A stretch of DNA of 64,000 nt from Kytococcus aerolatus. GTDB taxonomy: Bacteria > Actinomycetota > Actinomycetes > Actinomycetales > Dermatophilaceae. Shown here piece by piece: positions 18,660 to 26,006 of this stretch; within the stretch, counting starts at the first letter, position 1, and the number at the start of each line of letters is the position of its first letter. A program made the position numbers and the translations under genes. Under the pieces are notes generated by a model. The model saw only the letters and a list, made by a program, of their open reading frames with translations, was not told where the DNA came from and searched no databases. Location of the stretch: NCBI RefSeq assembly GCF_900187395.1, contig NZ_FYEZ01000001.1, positions 310,001-374,000 of the forward strand, read 5' to 3'.

Positions 18660-21200
18660 ATGATGTCGCCCGTGCCGAAGAAGTCCGAGAAGTCCCAGCA
18701 GCCCGCCGAGCCGTCGCAGGTGGCCGACACGGTCATCGACATCGACGTCGCCGAGGAGATGAGCTCGGCCTTCCTCGAGTACGCCTACTCGGTGATCTAC
18801 TCCCGCGCCCTGCCCGACGCGCGCGACGGCCTGAAACCCGTGCAGCGCCGCATCCTCTTCGGGATGGACGAGCTGGGCCTGCGCCCGGACAAGGGCTACG
18901 TGAAGTCCTCCCGCGTCGTCGGCGAGGTGATGGGCAAGTACCACCCGCACGGTGACACCGCCATCTACGACGCCCTGGTGCGCCTGGCCCAGCCCTTCAC
19001 GATGCGCGTGCCACTGGTGGACGGCCACGGCAACTTCGGCTCGCTGGACGACGGCCCGGCCGCCAGCCGCTACACCGAGGCCCGGATGGACCCCGCGGCG
19101 CTGCTCATGACGCGCTCGCTGGACGAGGACACCGTGGACATGGTGCCCAACTACGACGACCAGCTCCTGCAGCCCGAGGTGCTCCCGGCCGCCTACCCGA
19201 ACCTCCTGGTCAACGGCGCCTCGGGCATCGCGGTGGGCATGGCCACGAACATCCCGCCGCACAACCTCGGCGAGGTCGTCGCCGCTGCCCGGCACCTGTT
19301 GGAGCACCCGGAGGCCACCACCGAGGACCTCATGCGCTTCGTCCCCGGGCCCGACCTGCCCAACGGCGGCCGGATCGTCGGCCTGGACGGCATCCGGGAC
19401 GCCTACCGCACCGGGCGCGGCTCCTTCCGCACCCGGGCGAAGGTCTCCATCGAGAACGTCACCCCGCGCCGCAAGGGCATCGTCGTCACCGAGCTGCCCT
19501 ACCTGGTCGGCCCGGAGAAGGTCATCGCCAAGCTCAAGACCCAGGTGCAGGCCAAGAAGCTGCAGGGCATCAGCGACGTCAAGGACCTCACCGACCGCCA
19601 CAACGGGCTGCGCCTGGTCATCGAGATCAAGAACGGCTTCAACCCCGAGGCCGTGCTGGCCCAGCTGTACAAGCAGACGCCGATGGAGGAGTCCTTCGGC
19701 ATCAACACCGTGGCCCTGGTGGACGGCCAGCCCCGCACGCTCGGGCTCAAGGACGCGCTGAGCGTCTACGTGGACTTCCGGTGCGAGGTGGTGCGCCGCC
19801 GCACCGCGCACCGCCTGGCCAAGCGCCGCGACCGCCTGCACCTGGTGGAGGGCCTGCTCGTCGCGATCCTCGACATCGACGAGGTCATCCAGCTCATCCG
19901 CGCCTCGGACGACGCCGCCGAGGCCCGCGGGAGGCTCATGACCGTCTTCGACCTCTCCGACGCCCAGGCCGGCTACATCCTGGAGCTGCAGCTGCGGCGG
20001 CTCACGAAATTCTCCCGGATCGAGCTGGAGACCGAGCGCGACGAGCTGAACGCCGCCATCGAGGAGCTCGAGGCGATCCTGGCCGACGAGGCGCTGCTGC
20101 GCCGGGTGGTCGGCGACGAGCTGGCCGCCGTGGCCGCCGAGCACGGCACCCCGCGCCGCACCGTGCTGCTGGAGTCCGAGGCCGCCGAGCCCACCTCCGC
20201 TGCGGCGCCGCTGGAGGTGCCGGACGACCCGGTGACGGTGGTGCTCTCGGCGACGGGTCTCATCGCGCGCGTGCCGCGGACCGTGGCCGAGGGGGTGCCG
20301 GCCGACGCGGCGCCGGTGCTGAGTGTGCCGGAGGCGCGGGGGGCGTCCGCGGGCCGGGTGGACCACGACGCGATCACCTCCGTGGTGGCCGCCACCGCCC
20401 GCGGGCAGGTGGGCCTGGTGACCTCCGCCGGACGGCTGGTGCGGCTCTCCGTGGTGGACCTCCCGGGCCTCCCGGCCACCGGCAGCCTCGGCCTCTCCGG
20501 GGGTGCGCCGCTGGCAGCCTTCGTGGACCTGGCCACCGGGGAACGCCCGCTGGCCCTCGTCCGGGTCGACGGGGTGGAGGACTCCCCCGGGCTGGCGCTG
20601 GGCACCGCGCGGGGCGTCGTGAAGCGGGTGCGCCCGGACTACCCCGGCGGCAAGGACGAGTTCGAGGTCATCACGCTCGCCGACGGGGACGAGGTGGTCG
20701 GCGCCGCCGAGCTCGCCACCGGCACCGAGGAGCTCGTCTTCGTGACCGACGCCGGCAACCTGCTTCGCTACTCCGCCGAGCTGGTGCGCCCGCAGGGCCG
20801 GACCGGTGGCGGGGTCGCGGGGATCAAGGTGCCCGCGGACGCGCGCGTGCTGGTCTTCGCCGCGGTGGACGCCGGCGGCGAGGAGGTCGAGGGCGGGAGC
20901 GCCTCGGCCGCCGTGCCGATGGTGGTGACGGTCGCCGGAGCCGCGGGCGCCCTTCCGGGGGCCGGTGACGTCTCGGTGAAGGTGACGCCGTTGGCTGCCT
21001 ACCCGGCCAAGGGACGCGCCACCGGTGGTGTGCGCTGCCACCGGCTGCTGCGCGGTGAGGACGGGCTGGTGATGGCCTGGGTCGGCGCCGACCCGCACGC
21101 CGTGGCCGCCGGGGGCGTGCCGGTGGAGCTGCCGGAGGTCACCGACCGCCGGGACGGTTCGGGCAGCCCGGTGGCCGCGGCGCCGGTGGGGATCGGCTGA
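18660..21200 (+). CDS. parC: DNA topoisomerase IV subunit A
   Basis: DNA-cleaving subunit that, with ParE, decatenates daughter chromosomes. In 846 residues the winged-helix core begins at about 35 ([32 protein letters not shown]), with the quinolone-determining stretch [13 protein letters not shown] (Thr100, Asp104) and catalytic Tyr138 in [11 protein letters not shown] coiled coil follows near 440-490, then a divergent beta-propeller C-terminal domain with an Ala/Gly-rich linker. Two ATGs (18660, 18663) and a GTG at 18672 are possible; GATGAT sits seven bases before the GTG, so the true start may be 18672. The last 23 bases recur at 24425-24447, beyond the inserted cassette. The partner parE lies at 28995-31121. 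Confidence 0.95.
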   Translation: MMSPVPKKSEKSQQPAEPSQVADTVIDIDVAEEMSSAFLEYAYSVIYSRALPDARDGLKPVQRRILFGMDELGLRPDKGYVKSSRVVGEVMGKYHPHGDTAIYDALVRLAQPFTMRVPLVDGHGNFGSLDDGPAASRYTEARMDPAALLMTRSLDEDTVDMVPNYDDQLLQPEVLPAAYPNLLVNGASGIAVGMATNIPPHNLGEVVAAARHLLEHPEATTEDLMRFVPGPDLPNGGRIVGLDGIRDAYRTGRGSFRTRAKVSIENVTPRRKGIVVTELPYLVGPEKVIAKLKTQVQAKKLQGISDVKDLTDRHNGLRLVIEIKNGFNPEAVLAQLYKQTPMEESFGINTVALVDGQPRTLGLKDALSVYVDFRCEVVRRRTAHRLAKRRDRLHLVEGLLVAILDIDEVIQLIRASDDAAEARGRLMTVFDLSDAQAGYILELQLRRLTKFSRIELETERDELNAAIEELEAILADEALLRRVVGDELAAVAAEHGTPRRTVLLESEAAEPTSAAAPLEVPDDPVTVVLSATGLIARVPRTVAEGVPADAAPVLSVPEARGASAGRVDHDAITSVVAATARGQVGLVTSAGRLVRLSVVDLPGLPATGSLGLSGGAPLAAFVDLATGERPLALVRVDGVEDSPGLALGTARGVVKRVRPDYPGGKDEFEVITLADGDEVVGAAELATGTEELVFVTDAGNLLRYSAELVRPQGRTGGGVAGIKVPADARVLVFAAVDAGGEEVEGGSASAAVPMVVTVAGAAGALPGAGDVSVKVTPLAAYPAKGRATGGVRCHRLLRGEDGLVMAWVGADPHAVAAGGVPVELPEVTDRRDGSGSPVAAAPVGIG
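21178..21200 (+). repeat. Left copy of a 23-bp direct repeat (3' end of parC)
   Basis: The final codons and stop of parC. Aligned with 24425-24447 it differs at one base (21182 G versus 24429 A); the last 18 bases, CCGGTGGGGATCGGCTGA, are identical. The two copies bracket the lower-GC ABC cassette like attachment sites. Confidence 0.7.
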
Positions 21201-21229
21201 TCCACGACAGCCATTCGACAGGGGTCGTC

Positions 21230-21260
21230 TTGCGCGTCCCCCCCCCGATGCTTCCATGAT
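21230..21260 (+). promoter_or_regulatory. Putative promoter of the cassette, with a C9 tract in the spacer
   Basis: TTGCGC at 21230-21235 and CATGAT at 21255-21260 are separated by 19 bases that contain nine consecutive C residues (21238-21246). An inverted repeat GGTCAC/GTGACC (21264-21269, 21275-21280) lies just downstream, before the ribosome site. Slippage in the C tract would change the -35/-10 spacing. Confidence 0.35.
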
Positions 21261-21294
21261 CCCGGTCACAGGGGGTGACCACGAAAGGGGAACC

Positions 21295-21675
21295 ATGCAG
21301 AAGAACCGTCGCGCTGCAGCCGCCATCGGCCTTGCCCTCATCACGGCCCTCGGCAGCACCTCAGCCTTCGCCGGCACCGTTTTCTCGACCTACAACACCA
21401 CGGTGGGAAACAACAACGGGAAGGGTTACACGGGCTACCAGAAGAAGTACGCGTCCAACCGTGCGGGTGACCTGCACTCCCGGACTGTCGGCGGCAGCTA
21501 CAAGGTGGACGCCCGCATGCTGCCCGGTGGAACGGGAATCTCCGGCGTCACCGACAGCAGTTCGTACAAGTTGAACAACACCATCTCCCGTGGTGACAGC
21601 ACCCGGGTGGAGTTCAACAACGGCATCTTCACGCCCGTGGACGTCCAGGTGACCGGTACGTGGCGAAGCAACTGA
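21295..21675 (+). CDS. Small secreted protein, possible antimicrobial or signalling polypeptide (unassigned)
   Basis: A 126-residue precursor. The first 26 residues are a Sec signal peptide (MQKNRR, a hydrophobic core, then AFA before the predicted cut), leaving about 100 mature residues. These have no cysteine, many Asn, Thr, Ser, Gly and Tyr, and alternating patterns ending in DVQVTGTW, which suggests a beta-rich secreted polypeptide. The ATG at 21295 has AAAGGGGAA upstream; an earlier ATG at 21256 would bury the signal peptide. It overlaps the first permease gene by 16 bases, so the ABC genes are co-translated with it. I recall Gram-positive DUF2712-type secreted proteins beside ABC genes, but the match is weak. 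Base composition is lower in GC than the neighbours (35/60, 36/60 and 34/60 in three counted 60-base stretches). Confidence 0.6.
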   Translation: MQKNRRAAAAIGLALITALGSTSAFAGTVFSTYNTTVGNNNGKGYTGYQKKYASNRAGDLHSRTVGGSYKVDARMLPGGTGISGVTDSSSYKLNNTISRGDSTRVEFNNGIFTPVDVQVTGTWRSN

Positions 21676-22466
21676 GCCGGACGGCGCCGGGGACGAGCCA
21701 CCCGTGGCTCGTCCCCGGCATCGTCGCCCTCGGTGTCCTCGGAGTCCTGACAGTGCTCACCCTCACCACGGTCGAGGGCATGGCCTTCGTCGGGCCATTC
21801 CATGCCTACCTCAGTGCCGTGAGTGGCCCAGCAAGCTTTGCCCTGCCCGTGGCCGCTTCGCTGATCGGGGGGTGGCAACTGCGTCAGCTGCTGGCCGACA
21901 GACACCTGGACAACACACGGACCCGCGCTCCCCTCGCCAGGACTCTGCGGCGCGCTTGCTGGCCGACCGCGCTGGCGGGAGGTCTGCTCGGTGCCAGCGT
22001 CCCCCTGACCACCGGGCTGCTCACCCTCACCCTGCTGCCCGCCCGCGGATACACCTTCCATCCCGACAGCTACTACGTGCAGGCCCACGAGATCGGAACC
22101 TGGAACCAGCAGGCAGTGGCTGCAGGAGAACTGGCCGCCGCCCACCCGTGGCTCTTCGTCGTCGTCCATTCGCTCTGGGTCGGCCTGTGGTGCGCCCTTC
22201 TCGCCACCTTTACCCAGGCTCTCCTCCTGATCGTCCGCCGGCCGTTCACGGCATTCCTGGTGCCGATGGCCTGCGTGACCGTCACCTCCGTGGCGCTCGC
22301 ACTGGCACGACTCGAGACGTTCACCCCCACGGCTTCACAGTTTCCGACCTTCCTCTCCAGGTTCCCGTGGTGGCACGTACTGCCCGCAGCGCTCGGCATG
22401 ATTCTGGCGACCGGCGCCGCCTGGTGGTGGGTCGCCCGACGTCTCCCAGATCTTCCTGAGGTCTGA
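21660..22466 (+). CDS. Cassette membrane protein 1 (probable ABC-2-type permease)
   Basis: A 268-residue integral membrane protein with about six hydrophobic helices (around 18-38, 55-75, 100-127, 160-188, 195-215, 235-258), an external loop rich in Tyr/His after helix 3 (GYTFHPDSYYVQAHEIG), and a Trp-rich last helix. No conserved domain is recognised. The size and topology are those of permeases partnered with BcrA-like ATPases. The GTG start at 21660 lies inside the end of the secreted-protein gene, and the stop overlaps the next ATG by one base (TGATG), so it is one tightly coupled operon. Confidence 0.65.
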   Translation: MAKQLSRTAPGTSHPWLVPGIVALGVLGVLTVLTLTTVEGMAFVGPFHAYLSAVSGPASFALPVAASLIGGWQLRQLLADRHLDNTRTRAPLARTLRRACWPTALAGGLLGASVPLTTGLLTLTLLPARGYTFHPDSYYVQAHEIGTWNQQAVAAGELAAAHPWLFVVVHSLWVGLWCALLATFTQALLLIVRRPFTAFLVPMACVTVTSVALALARLETFTPTASQFPTFLSRFPWWHVLPAALGMILATGAAWWWVARRLPDLPEV

Positions 22467-23782
22467 TGCGCACGTTCACGACGATGTGGGCGACATGCCT
22501 TGTCGGCGTCGTGACGGGCTGCCTCTACGGCCTTCGAGCCCGCTCACGGCACCCGGTGGATCTGGGCACCCACGTGAGCACGGCTCTCTCGGACCCCCGC
22601 CCCTGGGCCTACGTCCTCCTGCCCACCATCGTGCTCGTGATCGCCTGGCGAGCTCGTTGGCATGGCAGCCCCGAGGTGTTGGGCAGGCACGGGAGCCGCC
22701 GCCAGCAGGCGCTGACAGGTCTCGCGGAGAGCGCCAGGAGCACGCTGGTCTCCCTCATGGGTCTCCTCGCTGGTCTTGCCGCGAGCGGAACTGGCCTTCC
22801 CGCGACGCTGAGCACCCAGCCCGCGGCAGAGATCGCCTCCCTCCTGCTGGCCCTGGGCCCCACCACGATCGTGGTCGCCGCCCTCGTGGCGTGGGTGACC
22901 CACCGTCACACCGGACTGGGCTTGGCGGTCGCCGGCGTCCTGCTCCTCTGGGGAATCTGTGAGATCGGACTGCCCAGCCTGATTCCCTCCGGGGGTCCGG
23001 TCTCGTGGGGCCTGCCGGACACCAGCCAGGGGCTGTCCCTCCGGCATGCTGCGCCTCTCATGACGTTGGCAGTGCTCTGGAGCGCGCTCCAAGGGCTCCA
23101 CTGGTGGCGACACCGTGGCGACCTGCTGCTCGTCCTGCTCACCTCTACCCTGTGGACCCTGGCCGCCCCTCGACTGATCGCCAGCCCCGCTCCAGATGCT
23201 CAGGACCAGCTGGTACTCACCTGGTGGGGACACGGCGGAGGCTTGTTCGACCCCCTCGTCTACACCGCGCACTGGCTCGTGACCTCCCTGCCGGTTCTCC
23301 TCGTGCTCAACACCTGGGACCGGCCTTGGCTGCAGCAGGCACCGTCACGGGTCCTGAGGCACGGCTCACCGGGGCCACTCGCCTGCAGGGCACTGGAGGA
23401 CGCAGCCCATCTCAGTCTCGCTGGCGCGTTCGCCTCGACCGTGACCGCGCTCGCCCTGCACGGGTCCCTCACCCCGTCCGGTGCCGTCACCACCGTCGAG
23501 TTCGCACTCGGCTGGTTCACCCACACCGTCTTCTGGTGCGCAGTCGGCCTCACCGCGACCTGGTGGTCGGGCAACCCCCTGGCCGGTCAGCTGTCCGTCT
23601 TGGCAACCCTTCTGCTGGCTCCCCTCGCCCCCTGGAGCAGGACAGGCCTGCCCCTCGGCCTTGCCGCACTGGGCCAACAGGCCGCATTCTCCCCCGCCCT
23701 GCTCTGGCCCGTACCCGCAGCACTCGGCCTGATCCTCGTGCTGCACCGCTCCCCCGTTCCCGGACAAGGACGTGATCTCTGA
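22466..23782 (+). CDS. Cassette membrane protein 2 (polytopic, unassigned)
   Basis: A 438-residue protein with roughly ten hydrophobic segments and short charged loops, for example WRARWHGSPEVLGRHGSRRQQ after segment 2 and WDRPWLQQAPSRVLRHG near the middle. It has no recognisable catalytic motif or ATP-binding site. Between an ABC-2-like protein and an ABC ATPase it is probably the second permease of the transporter, or an immunity or maturation protein for the secreted product. It starts on the ATG that overlaps the upstream stop, and its own stop overlaps an alternative GTG start of the ATPase. Codon use is less GC-biased than in parC. Confidence 0.6.
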   Translation: MRTFTTMWATCLVGVVTGCLYGLRARSRHPVDLGTHVSTALSDPRPWAYVLLPTIVLVIAWRARWHGSPEVLGRHGSRRQQALTGLAESARSTLVSLMGLLAGLAASGTGLPATLSTQPAAEIASLLLALGPTTIVVAALVAWVTHRHTGLGLAVAGVLLLWGICEIGLPSLIPSGGPVSWGLPDTSQGLSLRHAAPLMTLAVLWSALQGLHWWRHRGDLLLVLLTSTLWTLAAPRLIASPAPDAQDQLVLTWWGHGGGLFDPLVYTAHWLVTSLPVLLVLNTWDRPWLQQAPSRVLRHGSPGPLACRALEDAAHLSLAGAFASTVTALALHGSLTPSGAVTTVEFALGWFTHTVFWCAVGLTATWWSGNPLAGQLSVLATLLLAPLAPWSRTGLPLGLAALGQQAAFSPALLWPVPAALGLILVLHRSPVPGQGRDL

Positions 23783-23783
23783 G

Positions 23784-24419
23784 ATGCCCCACATCACCTG
23801 TGACAGCGTGTCCAAGGCCTTTCGCGGCCGCGACATCCTGCGCGACGTCGATCTGGTCGTCGAGGAGGGCGACTCCATCGGCGTGGCCGGGCCCAACGGG
23901 TCCGGAAAGTCCGTCCTCTTCAAGCTGCTGGTCGGCTTCACTCGGCCGGACCACGGCACCGTGACGATCGATCCCTCCCTGATGGGTCCGGGGAGGAGGT
24001 ATCCAGAGGCCTTCGGTGTCATGATCAACCGGCCGGGCTACCTGGGGCACCTGTCTGCCAGCGACAACCTGCGGGAACTCGCCAGCATTCGCCGGGTGGC
24101 CGACGAAGCGCGCGTCGTGGAGGTTCTGGAGACGGTGGGGCTGGACCCGACCTCACAGACCAAGGCCAAGAACTTCTCGTTGGGCATGAAGCAGAAGCTC
24201 GGGATCGCGCAGGCCATCCTCGAGCGGCCCCGGGTGCTGGTGCTCGACGAGCCCTTCAACGCACTGGACAGCTCGAGCTCAGAGCGGGTGACCACGATGC
24301 TGCAGGACTTCCACCGCGATGGGGGCACCCTGCTCATGACCAGCCATCGGAGCGAGGACCTCGATGCCCTGACCACTCGGCGCCTGCGGATCGATGACAC
24401 CCGGCTGCTCGAGGACTGA
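23784..24419 (+). CDS. ABC transporter ATPase, BcrA-like
   Basis: A 211-residue nucleotide-binding subunit with all functional motifs: Walker A GPNGSGKSVLF near 36-46, a Q-loop region FGVMINRPGYLGHLSASDNL typical of bacitracin/lantibiotic-type ATPases, signature NFSLGMKQKLGIAQA, Walker B VLVLDEPFNALD, and H-loop LLMTSHRSEDL. It should energise export of, or protection against, a peptide at the membrane through the two upstream membrane proteins. The ATG at 23784 begins two bases after the upstream stop; an in-frame GTG at 23772 would overlap that gene by 11 bases. It is the last gene of the cassette, ending five bases before the right-hand copy of the parC-end repeat. Confidence 0.88.
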   Translation: MPHITCDSVSKAFRGRDILRDVDLVVEEGDSIGVAGPNGSGKSVLFKLLVGFTRPDHGTVTIDPSLMGPGRRYPEAFGVMINRPGYLGHLSASDNLRELASIRRVADEARVVEVLETVGLDPTSQTKAKNFSLGMKQKLGIAQAILERPRVLVLDEPFNALDSSSSERVTTMLQDFHRDGGTLLMTSHRSEDLDALTTRRLRIDDTRLLED

Positions 24420-24424
24420 GGTGA

Positions 24425-24447
24425 CGGCACCGGTGGGGATCGGCTGA
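24425..24447 (+). repeat. Right copy of the 23-bp direct repeat (duplicated parC 3' end)
   Basis: Repeats the parC terminus, including its TGA, 3.2 kb downstream in the same orientation, immediately after the ABC cassette. It encodes nothing here. One mismatch to 21178-21200. Confidence 0.7.
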
Positions 24448-24477
24448 AGGAAGCGGAGGCGGCGAGTCCTGACGTGA

Positions 24478-24496
24478 CCTGCACCACAGGTGCAGG
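24478..24496. promoter_or_regulatory. 19-bp inverted repeat upstream of the fatty-acid transporter (candidate operator)
   Basis: CCTGCACC and GGTGCAGG are perfect complements separated by ACA, about 45 bases before the GTG start at 24541. The size and place suit a repressor site or a small leader hairpin; no local regulator is present. Confidence 0.4.
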
Positions 24497-24540
24497 AGAC
24501 TGTGCGGCGCTCCGTCCCCTCACCCCCCAGGAGGTCCGCC

Positions 24541-25920
24541 GTGTCCACCACCGCTGCTCCCGCACCGACCCCGCCCCGCCGGGGCCAGGGGCTCATGGGA
24601 CCGATCAACGCCCTCGTCGAGCGGTTCATCCCCTCGGCCCTCGTCTTCGCCATCGTCCTCACCCTGGTGGTGGCCCTCGGGGCGGTGCTCTTCACCGACG
24701 CCGGCCCCACGACGGTCGTCACCTCCTGGGGTGACGGGCTCTCCGGCCTGCTCGACTTCATGACCCAGATGTGCCTGGTGCTCCTGCTGGGGCACGTGCT
24801 GGCGAACACCGGCCCGGTCCGCGCTGGTCTCTCCGCCCTGGCGTCGATCCCGCGCGGCCGGGTCCTGCCCTACGTCTTCGTCGCCCTGGTCACCTGTCTG
24901 GCCACGCTCATCACCTGGGGCCTGGGCCTGGTGGTGGGTGCGCTGCTGGCCAAGGAGGTGGCCGCCCAAGCCACCCGCCGCGGCGAGCCCCTGCACTTCC
25001 CGCTGCTCGTGGCCACCGGGTACACCGGCATGAGCATCTGGCACATGGGCTACTCGGGCTCCGCCCCGCTGACCGCCGCCACGCCGGACTCCTTCGTCGC
25101 GAAGCAGCTCGGGCACACCATCGGCATCACCGAGACGACCTTCTCCTGGTGGAATCTCACCGCCATCGCCGTGGCGCTGCTGGCGATCCTCGGCACCGTG
25201 GCACTCATGGCCCCGAAGGCCGGCGCCGAGGTCGTCGACATGCCCGCCGACGGCCACGCCGAGCCCACCCGCTTCACCCCGCCGCGGGAGACCCCGGCCG
25301 ACGCCCTGGACGCCTCCCGAGTGGTCACCCTGCTGCTCGGCCTGATGCTGACGGCCTACCTGGTGCTGCACTTCAGCAACGGGGGGACGCTGACCCTGGA
25401 CATCGTGAACTGGACCTTCCTGGCGGCCATCCTGCTCGTGGTGGCCTCCCCGGCCGAGCTCGTGGAGCTGGTCAAGGACGCCGCCTCGAACGTCGGGGAG
25501 ATCCTCGTGCAGTTCCCGCTGTACGCGGGCGTGATGGGGATCATGACCGGCACCGGGCTCATCGAGAAGCTCTCCGACCTGGTGGTCAGCACCTCCACCC
25601 CGCAGACCTTCGGCCTGCTGGCCTTCCTCTCGGCCGGGCTGGTGAACTTCTTCGTGCCCTCCGGTGGCGGGCAGATCGCCGTCCAGGGGCCGATCCTGCT
25701 CGACGCCGCCGAGCGCCTGGGCGTGGACCCGGCCGTGGCCGTCATGGCCATCTCCTACGGTGACCAGTGGACGAACATGATCCAGCCCTTCTGGGCCCTG
25801 CCGCTGCTGGCCATCGCCGGGCTGCGGATCCGCGACATCCTCGGCTACACCACGATGATCCTGCTCTCCGTGGGCGTGGTGCTGGCCGCCACGATGCTGC
25901 TGGTCGGCCCCGGCGTCTGA
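24541..25920 (+). CDS. AtoE-type short-chain fatty acid transporter
   Basis: A 459-residue secondary transporter with about a dozen transmembrane helices. The alignment I recall with E. coli AtoE is close along the chain: LVFAIVLTLVVAL, WGLGLVVGALLAKEVA, LVQFPLYAGVMGIM, VNFFVPSGGGQIAVQGPI, and MAISYGDQWTNMIQPFWALPLLAIAGL. It should import short-chain fatty acids such as acetoacetate or butyrate, with the acyl-CoA synthetase at 16815-18578 a plausible downstream user. The GTG at 24541 has CAGGAGG six bases upstream; an earlier ATG at 24490 lacks one. A strong hairpin terminator follows. If the cassette is an insertion, this gene was originally the neighbour of parC. Confidence 0.9.
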   Translation: MSTTAAPAPTPPRRGQGLMGPINALVERFIPSALVFAIVLTLVVALGAVLFTDAGPTTVVTSWGDGLSGLLDFMTQMCLVLLLGHVLANTGPVRAGLSALASIPRGRVLPYVFVALVTCLATLITWGLGLVVGALLAKEVAAQATRRGEPLHFPLLVATGYTGMSIWHMGYSGSAPLTAATPDSFVAKQLGHTIGITETTFSWWNLTAIAVALLAILGTVALMAPKAGAEVVDMPADGHAEPTRFTPPRETPADALDASRVVTLLLGLMLTAYLVLHFSNGGTLTLDIVNWTFLAAILLVVASPAELVELVKDAASNVGEILVQFPLYAGVMGIMTGTGLIEKLSDLVVSTSTPQTFGLLAFLSAGLVNFFVPSGGGQIAVQGPILLDAAERLGVDPAVAVMAISYGDQWTNMIQPFWALPLLAIAGLRIRDILGYTTMILLSVGVVLAATMLLVGPGV

Positions 25921-25936
25921 GGCCCTCGCCAGAACC

Positions 25937-25977
25937 GCACCGGTGCGCATCTCGACGGTCGAAATGCGCACCGGTGC
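25937..25977. terminator. Bidirectional terminator between the AtoE-type and nuclease genes
   Basis: Arms 25937-25950 and 25964-25977 are perfect complements of 14 bp; an inner TCGA/TCGA pair extends the stem past one C-A mismatch. It lies between convergent genes. Confidence 0.85.
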
Positions 25978-26006
25978 CCTGCTGGGTGCCTCCTGCTGCC
26001 GGCTTC

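Noticed and set aside
18636-21377. Minus-strand open frame of about 913 codons opposite parC
   Set aside because: Shadow of parC; low-complexity composition and no initiation signal.
21295-21675. Lactococcin 972-type bacteriocin
   Set aside because: Size and secretion fit, but the characteristic Gly/Trp/Tyr pattern of that family is not evident, and two separate permeases replace its usual single large membrane protein.
21178-24447. Complete integrative element or prophage
   Set aside because: No integrase, transposase, replication or phage gene lies between the repeats, so only a non-autonomous or relic island can be argued.
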